Origin: Coniella vitis
Lineage: Eukaryota; Ascomycota; Sordariomycetes; Diaporthales; Schizoparmaceae
DNA length: 64,000 bases
NCBI GenBank assembly: GCA_011317545.1
Contig: WUJK01000010.1
Location: 372,001 to 436,000, forward strand
Direction: 5' to 3'
Below, piece after piece: positions 35,564 to 47,330 of the stretch (position 1 is its first letter; each line of letters begins with the position of its first letter). Under the pieces are notes generated by a model. It did no database searches and was not told the origin of the DNA. It worked only from the letters and a program-made list of their open reading frames with translations. The position numbers and the translations under genes were made by a program.

Positions 35564-36736
35564 TCATAAGGGCGGACGATCTTGTTGTTGTTGTTGTCTA
35601 GCGCTAGAGTTTGCAATGACAACAGGTCTCCTGCCACGGGGCCTCCACCTGTCGGCTCCTCGCTGTCTATGCTTGCGCGCAGCCTGAGTTGTGTGGGCGA
35701 ATCGCAATCGCTGATCCTGAGTGTTGGGCCTGTGATTTTGTCCTGCATCGAACCTAGCACCTAGCACTTGAACTTGTCGCTCGTCAAACGCTCTGCTAGC
35801 TTCATCCTGTGACTCTTGTCTCTGTCGTGGCTCTAGATACTGAACATGTCCGTCGTATTCCTGTACACTGTAGGGTGACCTGAGAAAGTTACGAAGCTCA
35901 TGCAAGAACACCAAAGCATTGTCTTTTCCAAGAAAATCAGCCAAGAGTGTCCCAGCATGGCCGTTGCTGGCCTGGAGGTCAACTGTCTTCAAGACAGCAA
36001 CCACGTACTCTAGCACGAATGCTGCGTTCTTGTAACGCGCGCGCCGCGTGCCATTCTCGGAAAGAGTGTTGCCGTCGTCATGATGGTATAAATGACCAAA
36101 GACCAGTAGCTCACGCCGAATCCACGCCCGCGCACGCGCTAGCATTTCTGAGCCCTCGACCATGTCGTCTCGAGTCCATTCCGTGTACAGCGTTGAAGGG
36201 TTCGACCCAACGTGGAGCGAGTACAGTCGGTGTCTGTAAACATTGCGGCGAAATTGCAAGGACTGCTGTAATCTGTGCTCTGCATCCGATAACGCAAAAG
36301 GCTCAGGAGGGCGAGAAGCGATACTGTGTTCACGCTGCCAACGTCTTCTTATAGCACTGCGCTGCCTTTGCTGACCTAGCCTTGCAGAGTCTGTTATATC
36401 CTGCTGCAATTCATTTGAAGGCAGAGTCCCGCCCGAGACCTTGTAGATCTTGTACTCCTTGCTAGCTTCCCTAGTGTCACCGAAGGCATAGTGAAGCTCG
36501 GTGAGCGATGTCTTGCAGAGCGGACAGCAAGAGCTGCCTTGCAGCCACGTCGCAAGACAGATGAAGTCAAAGTTGCGATGTGAGCATGGCACTGCGACGC
36601 ATGGCTCAGTAATCTCTGACAGACAGATTACGCAGCAATTGTCTGCGTTGCCCAGGTCGTCATTGATGCGTACTCCGCACAGCGTCTCATGCAGGACCTC
36701 TTGTTGTATGTCCTGGAGCGTGCCTTCGCTCTCCAT
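35564..36736 (-). CDS. RING-finger protein, Topors-like E3 ubiquitin ligase candidate
   Basis: A single open frame of 390 residues. The RING lies near residues 33-75: CCVICLSEITEPCVAVPCSH, then RNFDFICLATWL and CCPLCKT. Spacing fits a RING, but where a Cys or His usually follows the first histidine there is RNFDF, so an aspartate may serve as the metal ligand, as in some other RING proteins. The RNFDF..C version is, as far as I recall, common in fungal relatives. After a basic region, a helical domain (RRELLVFGHLYHHDD, RARYKNAAFVLEYVVAVLKT, LADFLGKDNALVFLHELRNF) resembles the domain downstream of the RING in Topors. The tail is Arg/Gln-rich. The likely role is ubiquitin or SUMO transfer in the nucleus; the substrate is unknown. 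No intron was needed. Confidence 0.85.
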   Translation of the reverse strand: MESEGTLQDIQQEVLHETLCGVRINDDLGNADNCCVICLSEITEPCVAVPCSHRNFDFICLATWLQGSSCCPLCKTSLTELHYAFGDTREASKEYKIYKVSGGTLPSNELQQDITDSARLGQQRQRSAIRRRWQREHSIASRPPEPFALSDAEHRLQQSLQFRRNVYRHRLYSLHVGSNPSTLYTEWTRDDMVEGSEMLARARAWIRRELLVFGHLYHHDDGNTLSENGTRRARYKNAAFVLEYVVAVLKTVDLQASNGHAGTLLADFLGKDNALVFLHELRNFLRSPYSVQEYDGHVQYLEPRQRQESQDEASRAFDERQVQVLGARFDAGQNHRPNTQDQRLRFAHTTQAARKHRQRGADRWRPRGRRPVVIANSSARQQQQQDRPPL

Positions 36737-37436
36737 TCCGAAGCCCGACGATAATGACCTAAAATCAAAACTAGCATCCTCAAATGCTTCGTTTCACGAG
36801 ACAAATTGGGCTGTGCTGTCCAGCGGCGGTGCAAAGGCCTTGAGGGAGTGGCAAAAGCAGAATCGGAACTTCGGCGGCGAGCCGCATCGCCATGGCACGC
36901 AGTAGACCTTCAGCGAGCGAAACCCAGACGCCACTAGAAGATGAGACCGTTCGTGGATAAGGCATACGTTGGGTACAAAAATAGCACGGTTCAGCGCAGA
37001 CGCGTTGCTCTGGTTGAAGTACGAATGATGGGTTGTTGATCGAGACGGTCAGAATTGTTATGGAAAACATTTTCCGAGGTTCTTAAACGCTCCACTGCCG
37101 CGGCGGGCGCTTGCCAGAAGCATGTGGCGTCCGCAGTCTCGCTGACGGGGATCATTAGTCTGGCGGTTTCTAGGCGCTACGCCGCTCCTGGCCGCTGTAA
37201 CCACTCTGCCACTCAGGCCACTACTATGTTATACCGAGATACTTGGGTACGTAATACATGGAAGTGACCCACTGCAACACTTTGCACGATGATTTGTAAG
37301 CTTACACGGCTCGCTCAGTACGTATTACTGCGGCGGAGAGTCTATTCAAGAAACCAAGCAAGTCGACGGGGGAATAATTCATTGATCGGCGTATCCTGTC
37401 CCGACTCTCTTGGAGGCATGTGACTTCTGTTATAAA
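36737..37436. promoter_or_regulatory. Divergent promoter region, RING gene and DsbA-like gene
   Basis: About 700 bp between two genes transcribed away from each other. No other gene is supported; a tRNA-like stretch near 37,150-37,220 lacks a T arm and was rejected. Confidence 0.45.
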
Positions 37437-37437
37437 A
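37431..37437 (+). promoter_or_regulatory. TATAAAA element before the DsbA-like gene
   Basis: A TATAAAA match lies 84 bp before the ATG at 37521 and overlaps an in-frame upstream ATG at 37437. If it is the TATA box, transcripts would start after 37437 and use the downstream start. Confidence 0.4.
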
Positions 37438-37520
37438 TGCAACCTCTCGTTAGATCCAGAACCACATCCACAGGCATACTCCATCCCACCAAGAGGCTCT
37501 TCCAGCGCCAAGTAGCCAAC

Positions 37521-38344
37521 ATGACGACTTTCAACATCAACATTGTTTCGGACCCTATCTGCCCATTTGTGAGTACACCAATTTTCTTTGTGTTATTCTA
37601 CTCGGATCTGCGCAGTGATTGCGCAAAGTTCAACATTGCCGAATCTCTATCCTTCGAGCAGTGCCCCTATTTTGCATCTCGAAAGACTCGCTCGGCCTGA
37701 CATTTTATTAGTGCTACCTAGGCAAGAAGCGCTTCGACCGCGCTATCTCCCTGTACAAAAAGACCGTTCCCGATGCTTCCGCCGACACCTTTGCCATAAC
37801 ATGGAAGCCATACTACCTGGACCCAACTTTGCCTCAGGGCAAGGGCACGCCCGTGGCTGAGCGCATGGCAGCCAAGTTTGGTGCTGACAAATTCGACGCA
37901 CTTTCAAAGCGCTTGTCTTCCATGGGCCAGAGCGAAGGCATTTGCTTCAGTTTCCAGGGAAAATTGGGCAACACCCGTGATGCGCATCGGCTGATCCAAC
38001 TGGCGAGGCTCAAGGACTCGCAAAAAGGCAACGGAGTATCGGAATACCAAGAAAAACTCATGGATGCGATGATGAAGGGGTATTTCGAAGAGGGCGGCGA
38101 CATCACCAGCCATGAAATGCTCATCGGCGTTGCTGAGAAGGCCGGGATCGACAAATCAGAAGCGCGGACGTGGTTGGATGAGGGGAAGGGCGGCGACGTT
38201 GTTGACCGAGAGGTAGAGGAGGCGTACGCAAGGGGCATCCGTGGAGTACCGCACTTCATCATCAACGACAAGTATGAAATTGGTGGTGCGCAGGATGTCG
38301 AGGCATTCTTGGCCGAGTTTGTGAGGGCAAAAGAGACGGCTTAG
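37521..38344 (+). CDS. DsbA/FrnE-like thioredoxin-fold oxidoreductase
   Basis: This is a DSBA-family protein (thioredoxin fold with a helical insert) related to FrnE and 2-hydroxychromene-2-carboxylate isomerases. Exons are 37521-37568 and 37712-38344, 226 residues. The strand-helix start is FNINIVSDPICPF, and the intron lies between F16 and C17 so that the active site CPFC (C14, C17) is made only after splicing: CPF then CYLGKKRFDRAI. Other family text: WKPYYLDPTLP, GNTRDAHRLIQLA, and the cis-proline loop GIRGVPHFIIND. With both cysteines it should act as a thiol oxidoreductase; the substrate is unknown. An in-frame ATG at 37437 would add a basic 28-residue leader (MQPLVRSRTTSTGILHPTKR) that looks like an import signal. 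It is convergent with SPC34. Confidence 0.93.
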
Positions 38345-38471
38345 AAACCATTTTCTATCGCGTCTTGAAAGAATCATTGCACGCTGGCGAAAAAACCGGC
38401 CATCCAGGGTGTGTGAAAATCAATCTTCGTGGGGTATCATATTGTGTTCTCCTGCTCTCGTGAACCTGCAA

Positions 38472-39294
38472 TCACATGTTCAACAACCCACCCAAGTCCT
38501 TATCCATTGCTCTTAGCCTTTGCTGTAGCTCGCGTTTCTTCTTTTCCAACTCTTTGACTTCCTCCTCCTCGCGGCGCAAGTCTTCTTCGGTCATCATGCT
38601 GTCTAGGACGTAATCGTGGCCCTGATATTCTTCTTGTTCGTTGTCAATGTCCATCTTATTCATGCGGCCCAGTCGCTCCGACTGCTCTGCGACCTTGGCC
38701 TCGTAGTAACTCAAAGTGGCTGCTTGGGTGCTCCATCGCTGTCTGATCGTTGGTATTCGCTCAAGAGCACCTGGCAGGGGGTACACATGGCACAGCTTCT
38801 CTGCGCCTCTGAGCAACATATCAAGTTCCACGTCTCCACCTCCTTCGCGTTGCGAAATCGGGACTCGTTTCGTGATAGTCGCATGCATCTCCCCGCCCAA
38901 GACAGCTGCCACGGCCGTGTGGCGCCTTGGATGCCCTGCAGAGCGGGACTTGGGTGGGCCCGTGGTCACTTCGCCGCCTGTGACATTGAAGACAGTTTGT
39001 CTTCTAGAGGATTTCCTAGCATTTTCGAGGTGCTCGGCTTGCGCTTGTTGGGTGATTGGTGGTGGAGGTGGTGGTACGGAGAAGAGAGCGCGTTCGTGGG
39101 CTTCGGTATCGCGGATCAGGGATGTGATGTCGTGAGACGACAATAGGGCATTTGTAAAGATCTTGGGGGGAGGAAAGCTGTCCTGCTGTCAATTTGAGGA
39201 TCATATTGAAGAAACCAACGAAATCATACGGAAGACTGTCAATGCCTTGGCAGGAGAGGCTTATTTGCTCCAGATGCGTACCAAGGAGAGACAT
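38472..39294 (-). CDS. SPC34: DASH complex subunit Spc34
   Basis: Spc34 is part of the DASH/Dam1 ring that couples kinetochores to microtubule plus ends. Exons, in minus-strand order, are 39294-39230 and 39177-38472, 256 residues. The start reads MSLLGTHLEQISLSCQGIDS, and the splice restores LPFPPPKIFTNALLSSHDIT, followed by SLIRDTEAHERALFSV, which is diagnostic for fungal Spc34. Later parts include KRVPISQREGGGDVELD and VYPLPGALERIPTIRQRW, and a C-terminal coiled coil rich in E, K and R (TEEDLRREEEEVKELEKKKR). Size and layout match the family. The stop is 127 bp from the stop of the convergent DsbA-like gene. Confidence 0.94.
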
Positions 39295-41304
39295 GGTTTG
39301 TTTACTTTGGCACGTAGATGCCGCGACTGACGGGCCAGTTTTTAGCGCCGAGCTGCGTTTCCGCGAGTCTTAGATGCGCTAGGCTGTGAATCCGATGCAG
39401 TCAAATGCTGCAATGTCAAAAGAAAAATTGTATTGAATGAGGAGAAGATCATGTGCCAGAGTGGCTGCCTCGGCGACGCGGATTGACGCGCCGCTACTAT
39501 CAATACTACGATTTGGAGGGCGCTGATATTGATAAGGTAAGTATCTGGGTACCTGGATGCTGAGTAATGACTTGTGTCCATGGGTTACCTCATCCTGCAA
39601 AGCGCCCACAGTCTCAACTCTATCTTGACCTCTTCTGCGTCCCTGACATTAACCTTCCGCACACGTCTCAACCAAAGGCTATGCACGGTGACAACATCTC
39701 CAGCAAGAAAGAACAGCTGAGGAACGTCCTAGAATACATGCGATTGTAACGGCACCCAGAGGCTCCTTTCACATTGCACCCTGCTACTTGGTTGGATGTC
39801 AAGGGCCTCAAGTGCGACCCAAAATTGATGGATATACTACATCAAGGGACTTGGCGATACTATCTGCAGGCCGCAATCTTGACACGCCGCTTCACTAGCC
39901 ATCACATTCTGCACACATTCCTGTCAGCCCACTATCTCTATTGGCTGCATAGTTTGCGTATTGGGCCTTGTCGACGGCCACAAGCAGTGACCTGCAGCAT
40001 GCATCGCCTGGAGTGACCGGTCATATAGCGCCAAAAGCACTGGGGCCCAAGGTTGCAGCTGAGCCGCGTCAACAGGCCTGAATTCGCAGCCGGACTGGAA
40101 CAAACCATTGTTGTGATGACAAGTTTCGCAACGCTACTGGCAACGGATGCATGGTTGAGCTGGTGTGGCTCTGCTCTTGGACAGCAGACAGGTCCTTCAA
40201 CCACTAGAGAGCGGCCAGCAAGCTTGTACTCCACGAGCGATTGCGCAGCCACAAACAAACTTTAGTACGGCCTATCACAACCTACAACAGGAGGTATATA
40301 CCGTCACCAGCTTTCTTTGCGCGATGCGTATCTGGCAGTCCAGACGAGTATCCTCCTGGCTTGGTGCTGAATCCAACCAATGAATACCTGGCACCTCGTC
40401 AGGTATACTCATCAAACGGTGTTGCTCCGAAGTCCGGCATCCCAAGGGTATCTCTGCGGAACCGTTTTTATACATTCTTGCTTCGGTACCTCACCGTCAG
40501 CCCCCATTTATGTACGATGCTATACAGCCTGCATTGACACTACTGTACAGCGATAAAGCGGGTCCAGGCCTACTCTTTCCCTTCCGTTCCACTGCCTTCT
40601 TTTTACAATTGCGTCGCCCCGTTCTGTTTGCTCTCTCACGCCCGGCCTCTGCAAAAAGCTGACCATCTGACAAAGTCAATGGTTATGCTGCTTTTCGCGG
40701 TATCCCAATCAATCAAGCACCAGTGCACAACCAGCAGGAATATCAACCTACACGCAGTACAACCGAACAAGCAGGACTGTATTTCTGACGGGTCTAGCTG
40801 TTTCGGGGTTATAGGACATTCTACTCCTGTTCTTTAGCTCTACACTACCGCCCATTTCCATCCCAAGTTCGGCTTTGTGTAAAAATTGTTAACTGGAACT
40901 TTAACTGCTGAAACTTGCCGCTTTCACGTCCACTTCCACTTTAGTGGATTCGTCTCTGTTGGGTAGGCGGAAGGGGTGGTCGAAGTGGCCGATCTACTTG
41001 ACATCACCATTTCCCCATTGTACTTCTCCACTGCCCTTCTCCCGTGTTCAGCCATTGATGGCACTACTATCATGAGCTCGAACCAAGCTTTGATCACTTC
41101 TCGGAACCGGAGGTGTATGGTTTGGTTGTCGATGTCTTGAAAGGTCCTGTGCCTTTGACGCCCCACGATCTCACAATTACCCCACAATGTCGGTGAGCGC
41201 TGGCCGATAAGATCGCAAACCATACGACAGACTTTCCAGCATTGCAACACTTTCAGAGCGTTCCAGAGCCAGATATACATTCATCCACCAAAAACAAAGC
41301 CATC
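39295..41304. other. Gene-free stretch between SPC34 and an unknown gene
   Basis: About 2 kb with only short frames, none with family resemblance or splice structure. It includes the SPC34 promoter and, at the right, the promoter of the next gene. Confidence 0.55.
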
Positions 41305-42276
41305 ATGCGGCCTGCTTCTCCGATATTGAACTTTGCTCCAGGCTTGCGGCCTTCGTCACCCCCGCAAACCCCTACTGCACCGCACCATGCACCCAACTTT
41401 CTCTCCGATATCAGTACAGCGCTTGGCCGCAACGCTGCAGGGGGACTTACACCGCCAGATCCTTCGGCAACAGCATCTCGGCGCCCAGAACCCATATTGT
41501 TTGGACATGGAAATTTCAACCACGTAGGCTTCTTCAGCCCTAAGGATCTGTCCCCTTGTTCCTACAATGCCTCCACTGAGGAGTTTGCGGAGCCTGATGA
41601 GCTGGAGTCCTACGATGAGAATGGCATAGACTGGCCAAGTCCACCATCGCCTCGCTATTCTACCCAAGACAGCCAGCAGATGCATCAGACACGCCTCGCG
41701 GTATCGAGCGACTTCACAATCGAAGACCTTGGCGACTTTGATGTCGATGAAATGCAACGCACAGACGACGTCATCCGGCCGCATACTATTGAATATGCAG
41801 ACTCGGAGCGTAGCCGGTCGCGGATGCGGCTTGCCCCAGACGATCCACATATGATCAACAATCTGAGGAACCTCAAGTGTCGGAGCCCGGATCCGCAAGA
41901 CCATCCATCGTCAGATGAATCCGACCTCGATGAGAGTGCGCAGCAGGCGATCTTACAAAGAATCCGGGAGGCAGAAAGAAGGAAAAGGATGAGCCACAGC
42001 AGTGTCGGCACGAAGCGAACAATGAGCGAGCGTGGCAGCGAAAGCGATCAGGAGGACGTGCGGCATCTCATAGGTTTTGACGAGGCTGGTTCTAGTGCCA
42101 AACGGCTCAAGAGAAGAATTGCTGGTGACCGGCGAAGCCTCAACTTTTCTGACCCGCCACCTCGAATCGATGAGGTCGTTGAACCGGAAGAGCTCGACGA
42201 GACACTGGCAAGGGAATTGCCCTTTTACGAATACACGACCATGGAAGTTGACTCGCCAAGATCACTTAACGAATGA
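41305..42276 (+). CDS. Disordered Ser/Pro/acidic protein, unknown function
   Basis: A single open frame of 323 residues with a good ATG. The N-terminus is proline-rich (MRPASPILNFAPGLRPSSPP) with several SP and TP sites. The middle is acidic (SDFTIEDLGDFDVDEMQRTD). A basic helix and nuclear-signal-like runs follow (LQRIREAERRKRMSHSSVGT, AKRLKRRIAGDRRS). The end reads FSDPPPRIDEVVEPEELDE and ARELPFYEYTTMEVDSP. The patchy pattern of basic clusters, SP sites and short conserved-looking blocks suggests a nuclear regulatory protein conserved in filamentous fungi, but I recognise no domain and name no function. It is a real gene by length, start and absence of in-frame stops. Confidence 0.7.
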   Translation: MRPASPILNFAPGLRPSSPPQTPTAPHHAPNFLSDISTALGRNAAGGLTPPDPSATASRRPEPILFGHGNFNHVGFFSPKDLSPCSYNASTEEFAEPDELESYDENGIDWPSPPSPRYSTQDSQQMHQTRLAVSSDFTIEDLGDFDVDEMQRTDDVIRPHTIEYADSERSRSRMRLAPDDPHMINNLRNLKCRSPDPQDHPSSDESDLDESAQQAILQRIREAERRKRMSHSSVGTKRTMSERGSESDQEDVRHLIGFDEAGSSAKRLKRRIAGDRRSLNFSDPPPRIDEVVEPEELDETLARELPFYEYTTMEVDSPRSLNE

Positions 42277-43775
42277 TGAATCTCGCCCAAAAGTTCACGG
42301 CCAATGCTTTTGTCCGCACATTCCCCTTTAAACTTATCGCCAACGGCATTGAAGAGTGGTGACGTGCAGCACATCGCCCGAGTGGTGTGTTGATGTGCTT
42401 GCTCGTCTGCCGCAGCCTAAGCACCACCCCGGACTTCTCTTTTTATCAGTTGCCTTTCGGATGCTATGTTTACACATCATTTGACAGTATATTGCCGGTA
42501 CGAAACAAGCGTTACAGGTTATTCAGCATCGTCAAGACCACATCAGGTCATGTTCCTAGCGTTGTTTTGTTTGACATGTCTTTGCTGATTTTTCTAAATT
42601 GCTGCTCTCGCTCCTACTTGACCTTTATTCTGCGGTGTTACGAATTACGGTTACATATCCTGTCTCTGTTTGCTTTTCGTTTATGGTAAAAGATTCCGAG
42701 ACAAAATGATTTGCATGACAATAGCATAAATACGAATTTGCTATGATGCTAAACTTCTCACTTCTCCCGTCGATCAGTACCCTACACAAATTACTCCCTC
42801 GGTGTAGCTGCAAAGCAGGGTTGTTGTTGCTGGTGGAATCAAATCACCTTTCCCCGGCAGTTGATCTGCTTTTCTGCTTTTCTTTTCTTTTCTTTTTCTT
42901 TTGCACATCTAGACGACGGTAATTTAAGAATTTGATCCGCAGTGACCAATTTCGTCTTGCGTGGTATGTTCTTCAGAACACTACTCCATGCATGCAGAGT
43001 GTAAAACAGTGCTTGGTATCTCTAGTATCTCTCCCTTTGAATACCACGTTTGGTAATCTACCTCAGACAAACTGTTAGTCCATTTTGCAAGATTGTATTC
43101 CGGTCCTGAAAGTAATCTCAGAGGCAAGCAAATATAACAAGACAATCACATGCTGAATAACAATGCAAGTCAATCATACGGCTCCCAGGACTCATCCTAC
43201 TAAAGCAGACACGACGAGGATATATCAACACAGTGGAGGTTCCTGAGTGGACAACTAACAGGCTTGGCTAGGCTTAGTGGACAATCTGCCAGCCCCCGCA
43301 GCCCGTCTGGGGTCGGTGTATCCTTGCAAAACCAGGCTCCAGTCTGTACTTGAGCCGCATTCGTGACTTTGTCCACTTCCTAACAACCGACCAACCAAAC
43401 CAGCAACGCCGGATGCGACTTCCTTGTGCACTGACCCCAACACGATTACTTTATGTGTGGTTATCAGCTTTATCCTGGACAAATTTTTCTATTCCTGTAT
43501 TCACTTACCCTTATTGCACTGCTTTCCCGTACCCGGGCGCGCTTGGGCACCAGCTTTCCTGCCGCAGACGCGTGTCGGAAACGACTGTGAGAGCCTAAGC
43601 CGTATCGTGTGGTGCATCACCACATATCGGTATGGTCTCCAGCTGCAGGTATGCTTTGACTGATCAGATGCTGAGCTGACCTTTCTCTTTGTACAGCCAG
43701 TTTCCTACCCGTTGTTTATCACGTGTTGCATCAAAGATATCGAACGACACATTCAGAACGTTGGATCTTATCGAA
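42277..43775. other. Intergenic region before TAF12
   Basis: About 1.5 kb without a supported coding frame. A pyrimidine stretch and TACAG near 43,690 could be the 3' end of a 5'-UTR intron of TAF12; this is a guess. Confidence 0.5.
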
Positions 43776-45879
43776 ATGAACCCAGCAGGACAACCGGCCA
43801 CGGCAGGCCAGCCGGGCCAGCCAGGCCAGCCGGGCCAACCTGGCCAAACGGGTCAGCTGGGCCAACCGGCACCCGCCCAGGGACAACAGCGAAAGCTTTT
43901 CCGGCCGGACGATATGGACAACCTTCCCTTAGCCGAAGGTGAAAAGCTGCGGTACAAGAATGGACTGCGTGGACTCTGGGGTGTCTTGCAGAATACAGCG
44001 CGAGGCTCATCACAGTACCAAGAGGCGCAGAAGAAGATCCACGATTTCAGCCTGCAGCTCATGAATAAGTTGAAGACCTCAGGCGTGCGACCGCCGAATC
44101 CCACAGCTCCAATCGCGCCAGGAAGCCAGGCATCACCGACTGTCCAGGCAACTCCCGCCCCGAACGCTGCAGCGTCCGCAGCGTCGCCTACTGCTCCTCC
44201 CAGCAGCCAAACTCCACAGAATCCGGCCCCAAGTGGAAGTGTACCAGCCCAGGCTCTGAATGCTCAGCAAGGTGGGGGCCAGTTGAGTGCTCAGGTTCAG
44301 AACTCAATCCGGCAGCACCTGGCTCAGATGACCTTCATTGCACCACAGAACGTGGTCGACCAGGGTCCAGAGGCCGTGGCTGCGTGGGCCAAGACATCAA
44401 GAGAAAAGTACACAAGGGCTCTCTACTCGCTAAGCCAGGCAGGAGAGAGGATCAAGGAGCTCGATGTTATGGTGAAGCAACTGCAAGCAAAGGGCCCCAG
44501 CTTGAGTCCCGATGAGCAGAAGAAATTGCAGGAACTACTCCAGTCCAAGATGAAGGGTCACGAACAGCATGGTACTGCCAAGCGCTTCCTAGAGCAGTTT
44601 CGGAAGGAGCAAATGACCTTCAAGGAGGCCAAGGCACAAGCAACAAACGGAGGCCAGGATGCCTCTGTAAATCAAGGCAACCGTACAGGGTCAATCAGTC
44701 AACAAGCTGGTCCCAACACTGGTATACAGCAGGCTCAGCCTGGTGCAGAGGCCGCAAAGGCTCCACAAGCTGGTGGCCCTGGTAGGCTGCCTGTTGCCGC
44801 TAGCCAAGCAAGTCAACCCCAACCCCATCCTCCTTCACAAGCAAATGCTGCCCCAGTACAAGCTTCACCTGTTGCTGTTGCACCACCTGCACCCAATACC
44901 GTAGGACAGATGAAGTTGGATACTGGAATGGGCAACCCACCTCAGCCTCCCCCGGTGAATACTGCAATTGCTTCCGCTGGAGTTGCAGGCATGCCATCAG
45001 CTGGAACCCCAACCCAGGCTGCCAGGCCACCTCTTATGCCGACCGCCACCCCCGGCTCCGCGATTCCTCGATCTCTCTCTCATACGGCGGCCGTCCAGTT
45101 TGCCAACCAAGCCAGAAACTCGCAACCAAACATGGCCGCCCAAACGTCCCAACAGGGCACCCCACAGGGTCCTAGTGGAACTCCCACGAGCGCTGGTGTG
45201 ATTGGATCAGCACAGCCGGGTCATCTGCACGCGCATCCTACCCAGCAGCCTCAACAGACCCTGAGCCAGAAACTGCCGATCCCCAAGCACCTCCCCGAAA
45301 AAGCAGCGATGCTTCCGCAGCCCGTTTCCACCAACATTGGTGGCGTCACCCCAGGCCGTCCCACTTACACCCAGGGTGGCGGTACTACTGGTGGTGTTAT
45401 GGGTCAGCCGGTCATTCCCAAGATCCCTGTTGTTCAGATGGAGGGCGAAGGGGAACGCGTTCTCAACCGGAAGAAGCTTGATGAGCTCGTTCGCCAGGTC
45501 TGTGGTGGGCAGGCCGAGGGCCAGGAAGGAAACACATTGACGCCTGAAGTCGAGGAAGTGAGTATTGCTTTGATAAGAGGCACGCATTTGAAACGGAGCA
45601 TTTCTGACTATTTTTCTTCTCTAGTCTGTCCTTAACTTGGCTGATGCCTTCGTCGACCGGGTTATCCACGCCGCCTGTATGCTAGCCAAGCAGCGCGGCT
45701 CAAAGGTTCTCGAGATTCGCGACATCCAGCTCATCTTGGAACGCAGTTATAACATTCGCATCCCTGGGTACTCTTCTGATGAGCTGCGCACTGTCCGAAA
45801 GGTGCAGCCTGCCCAGGGCTGGATTACCAAGATGAGCGCCATTCAGGCCTCCAAGGTCACAGGAAGTCGCGACCTCTAA
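43776..45879 (+). CDS. TAF12: TFIID/SAGA subunit TAF12
   Basis: TAF12 is a histone-fold protein shared by TFIID and SAGA; it pairs with TAF4 or Ada1. Exons are 43776-45557 and 45625-45879, 678 residues. The C-terminal histone fold spans about residues 555-655: ERVLNRKKLDELVRQVCGGQ, then across the intron SVLNLADAFVDRVIHAACML, AKQRGSKVLEIRDIQLILER and SYNIRIPGYSSDE. The N-terminal 550 residues are Gln/Pro/Ala-rich and disordered, beginning with a near-perfect GQP triplet repeat (GQPGQPGQPGQPGQ). A conserved block QMTFIAPQNVVDQGPEAVAA lies near residue 185, and a coiled segment follows (REKYTRALYSLSQAGERIKE). The histone fold makes the call firm. Confidence 0.95.
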
Positions 45880-47330
45880 ATGTATCCTACGCTATTGACA
45901 GACTTGTGCTTCTGGCTCTGGTCCACAGCACCTCTGGATTGCATAACGGCGATGCGGAGACGGCCTTCCTTTTCTTTCTATCTTCCAACCGCGCGGCTTG
46001 ATTTGGTGTTTCGGCAGAAGGGGTGCCGAGTGCACAGGGCGTTTTAGGCGGTTAAGCGGTCTCTATTCGGACTGGTGCGGACAACGGACGTCTTCTTGTG
46101 GGTAGGAGTTCATCATTTAGTCAAGGTCAACGGCGGCCAGACATGGTTCGGAGTAATGGAGAATGTCCCTGCCGCTAGGTAATAGCGACTTACGTTTCTT
46201 CTCATTTTCTGGTCCTTGATGTTAGGGATGTTCCAAGATCCATGATTACCTAATCGCCGTGAATTCATGCTGAACCGTTGTCATTACGTTTCATCCTGAT
46301 TTATCATTGCTTGCCTTCAGTCTTGTGTTATTCCGTGAAGAGCGATGTGAACAAGCTAAAGTCTCTAATCGAGTCTTGTGCTCCTTCATCTTTCGCAAAC
46401 ATGACTGCTGCGGACAGTGAGGGAGGTTCGTAGGAGCAAAACAAAGGTGCGAGTTACTTTGCAACCTGCGCACGCGGCAGGCAAGGCAGGGCAAGGCTAG
46501 ACAGCCAGTCCAGCCAAGACAGGCAGCAGGCAGCGCATGAGAACGTCACCAAGGCGGGTCCGACTGCTGCCGGGCAAGGGTCAATGTACCCGGGGCGTTG
46601 AGGCGTGGCCAGTGCCTAGTTTTAGAGGTTGCCGCAACCAGCCCTTGCCAGCACGTCGCCGCGGATACGCTGGTACTCAAACAGACCCGCGCTGTCAATA
46701 TTAAAACAAAGTATCTTTCTATTGCACCACACTGTGCGGCTGCCAGCGCAGCCCGGCATAGGTAATCTTTTGACGAGCTTGTGCCAACAGCCGAGCCTTC
46801 TCTGCTTACATTCGGTCCGCAGACATGCTCATTCCCCAGTGCATACCTACCTGTTCCATCCATCCAATCCATTCCCATCAACAAACACTTTTCACCCGCC
46901 TTTCGCCCTCCCGCCTGCAATTCTTTCGTCGAGCGGCTGCCATCGGGGCCACCACTGGCGATTCTTGATTGACCAACAGAGTACAACACCATAGATCTTC
47001 CCCGGCCCTCTATTCGACGAGTCATTCGCCATCTACGCCTTCCAAAGGTCGGGAAGCTGATCCAATCAATAACGAACGCCTGGCCGAGACTCGTCTCTAC
47101 TTGACGCGACCTGTATTTGTTGGTCCGCCTCGTTCGCTCGGTAGCCATCAAAGACCTGGCCTTTGAGGACAGCTTGCCCTACTCTACAGACTTGCACAAC
47201 ACAGGAAACCTTGGTAGCTGCTCTAGCTAGCTGTCCGCTAGCCTAACCTCTGACGACATCTCACAAGACAGCCACTTTACCACACGCAACCAAACCCCCT
47301 CTTCCTCGCTCAACCTCGTCCCATCAGACC
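45880..47330. other. Intergenic region, TAF12 to RPN3
   Basis: About 1.45 kb with no supported frame. It holds the TAF12 3' end and the RPN3 promoter. Nothing else was recognised. Confidence 0.6.

Noticed and set aside
37140..37230. tRNA-like stretch on the minus strand (GGCAGAGTGGTTACAGCGG)
   Set aside because: It resembles a D arm, but no T arm (GTTCRANNC) or matching acceptor stem follows at the right distance.
41242..41304. Upstream extension of the disordered protein at 41305
   Set aside because: The extension has no ATG (it begins at TTG), so the first ATG at 41305 was kept.
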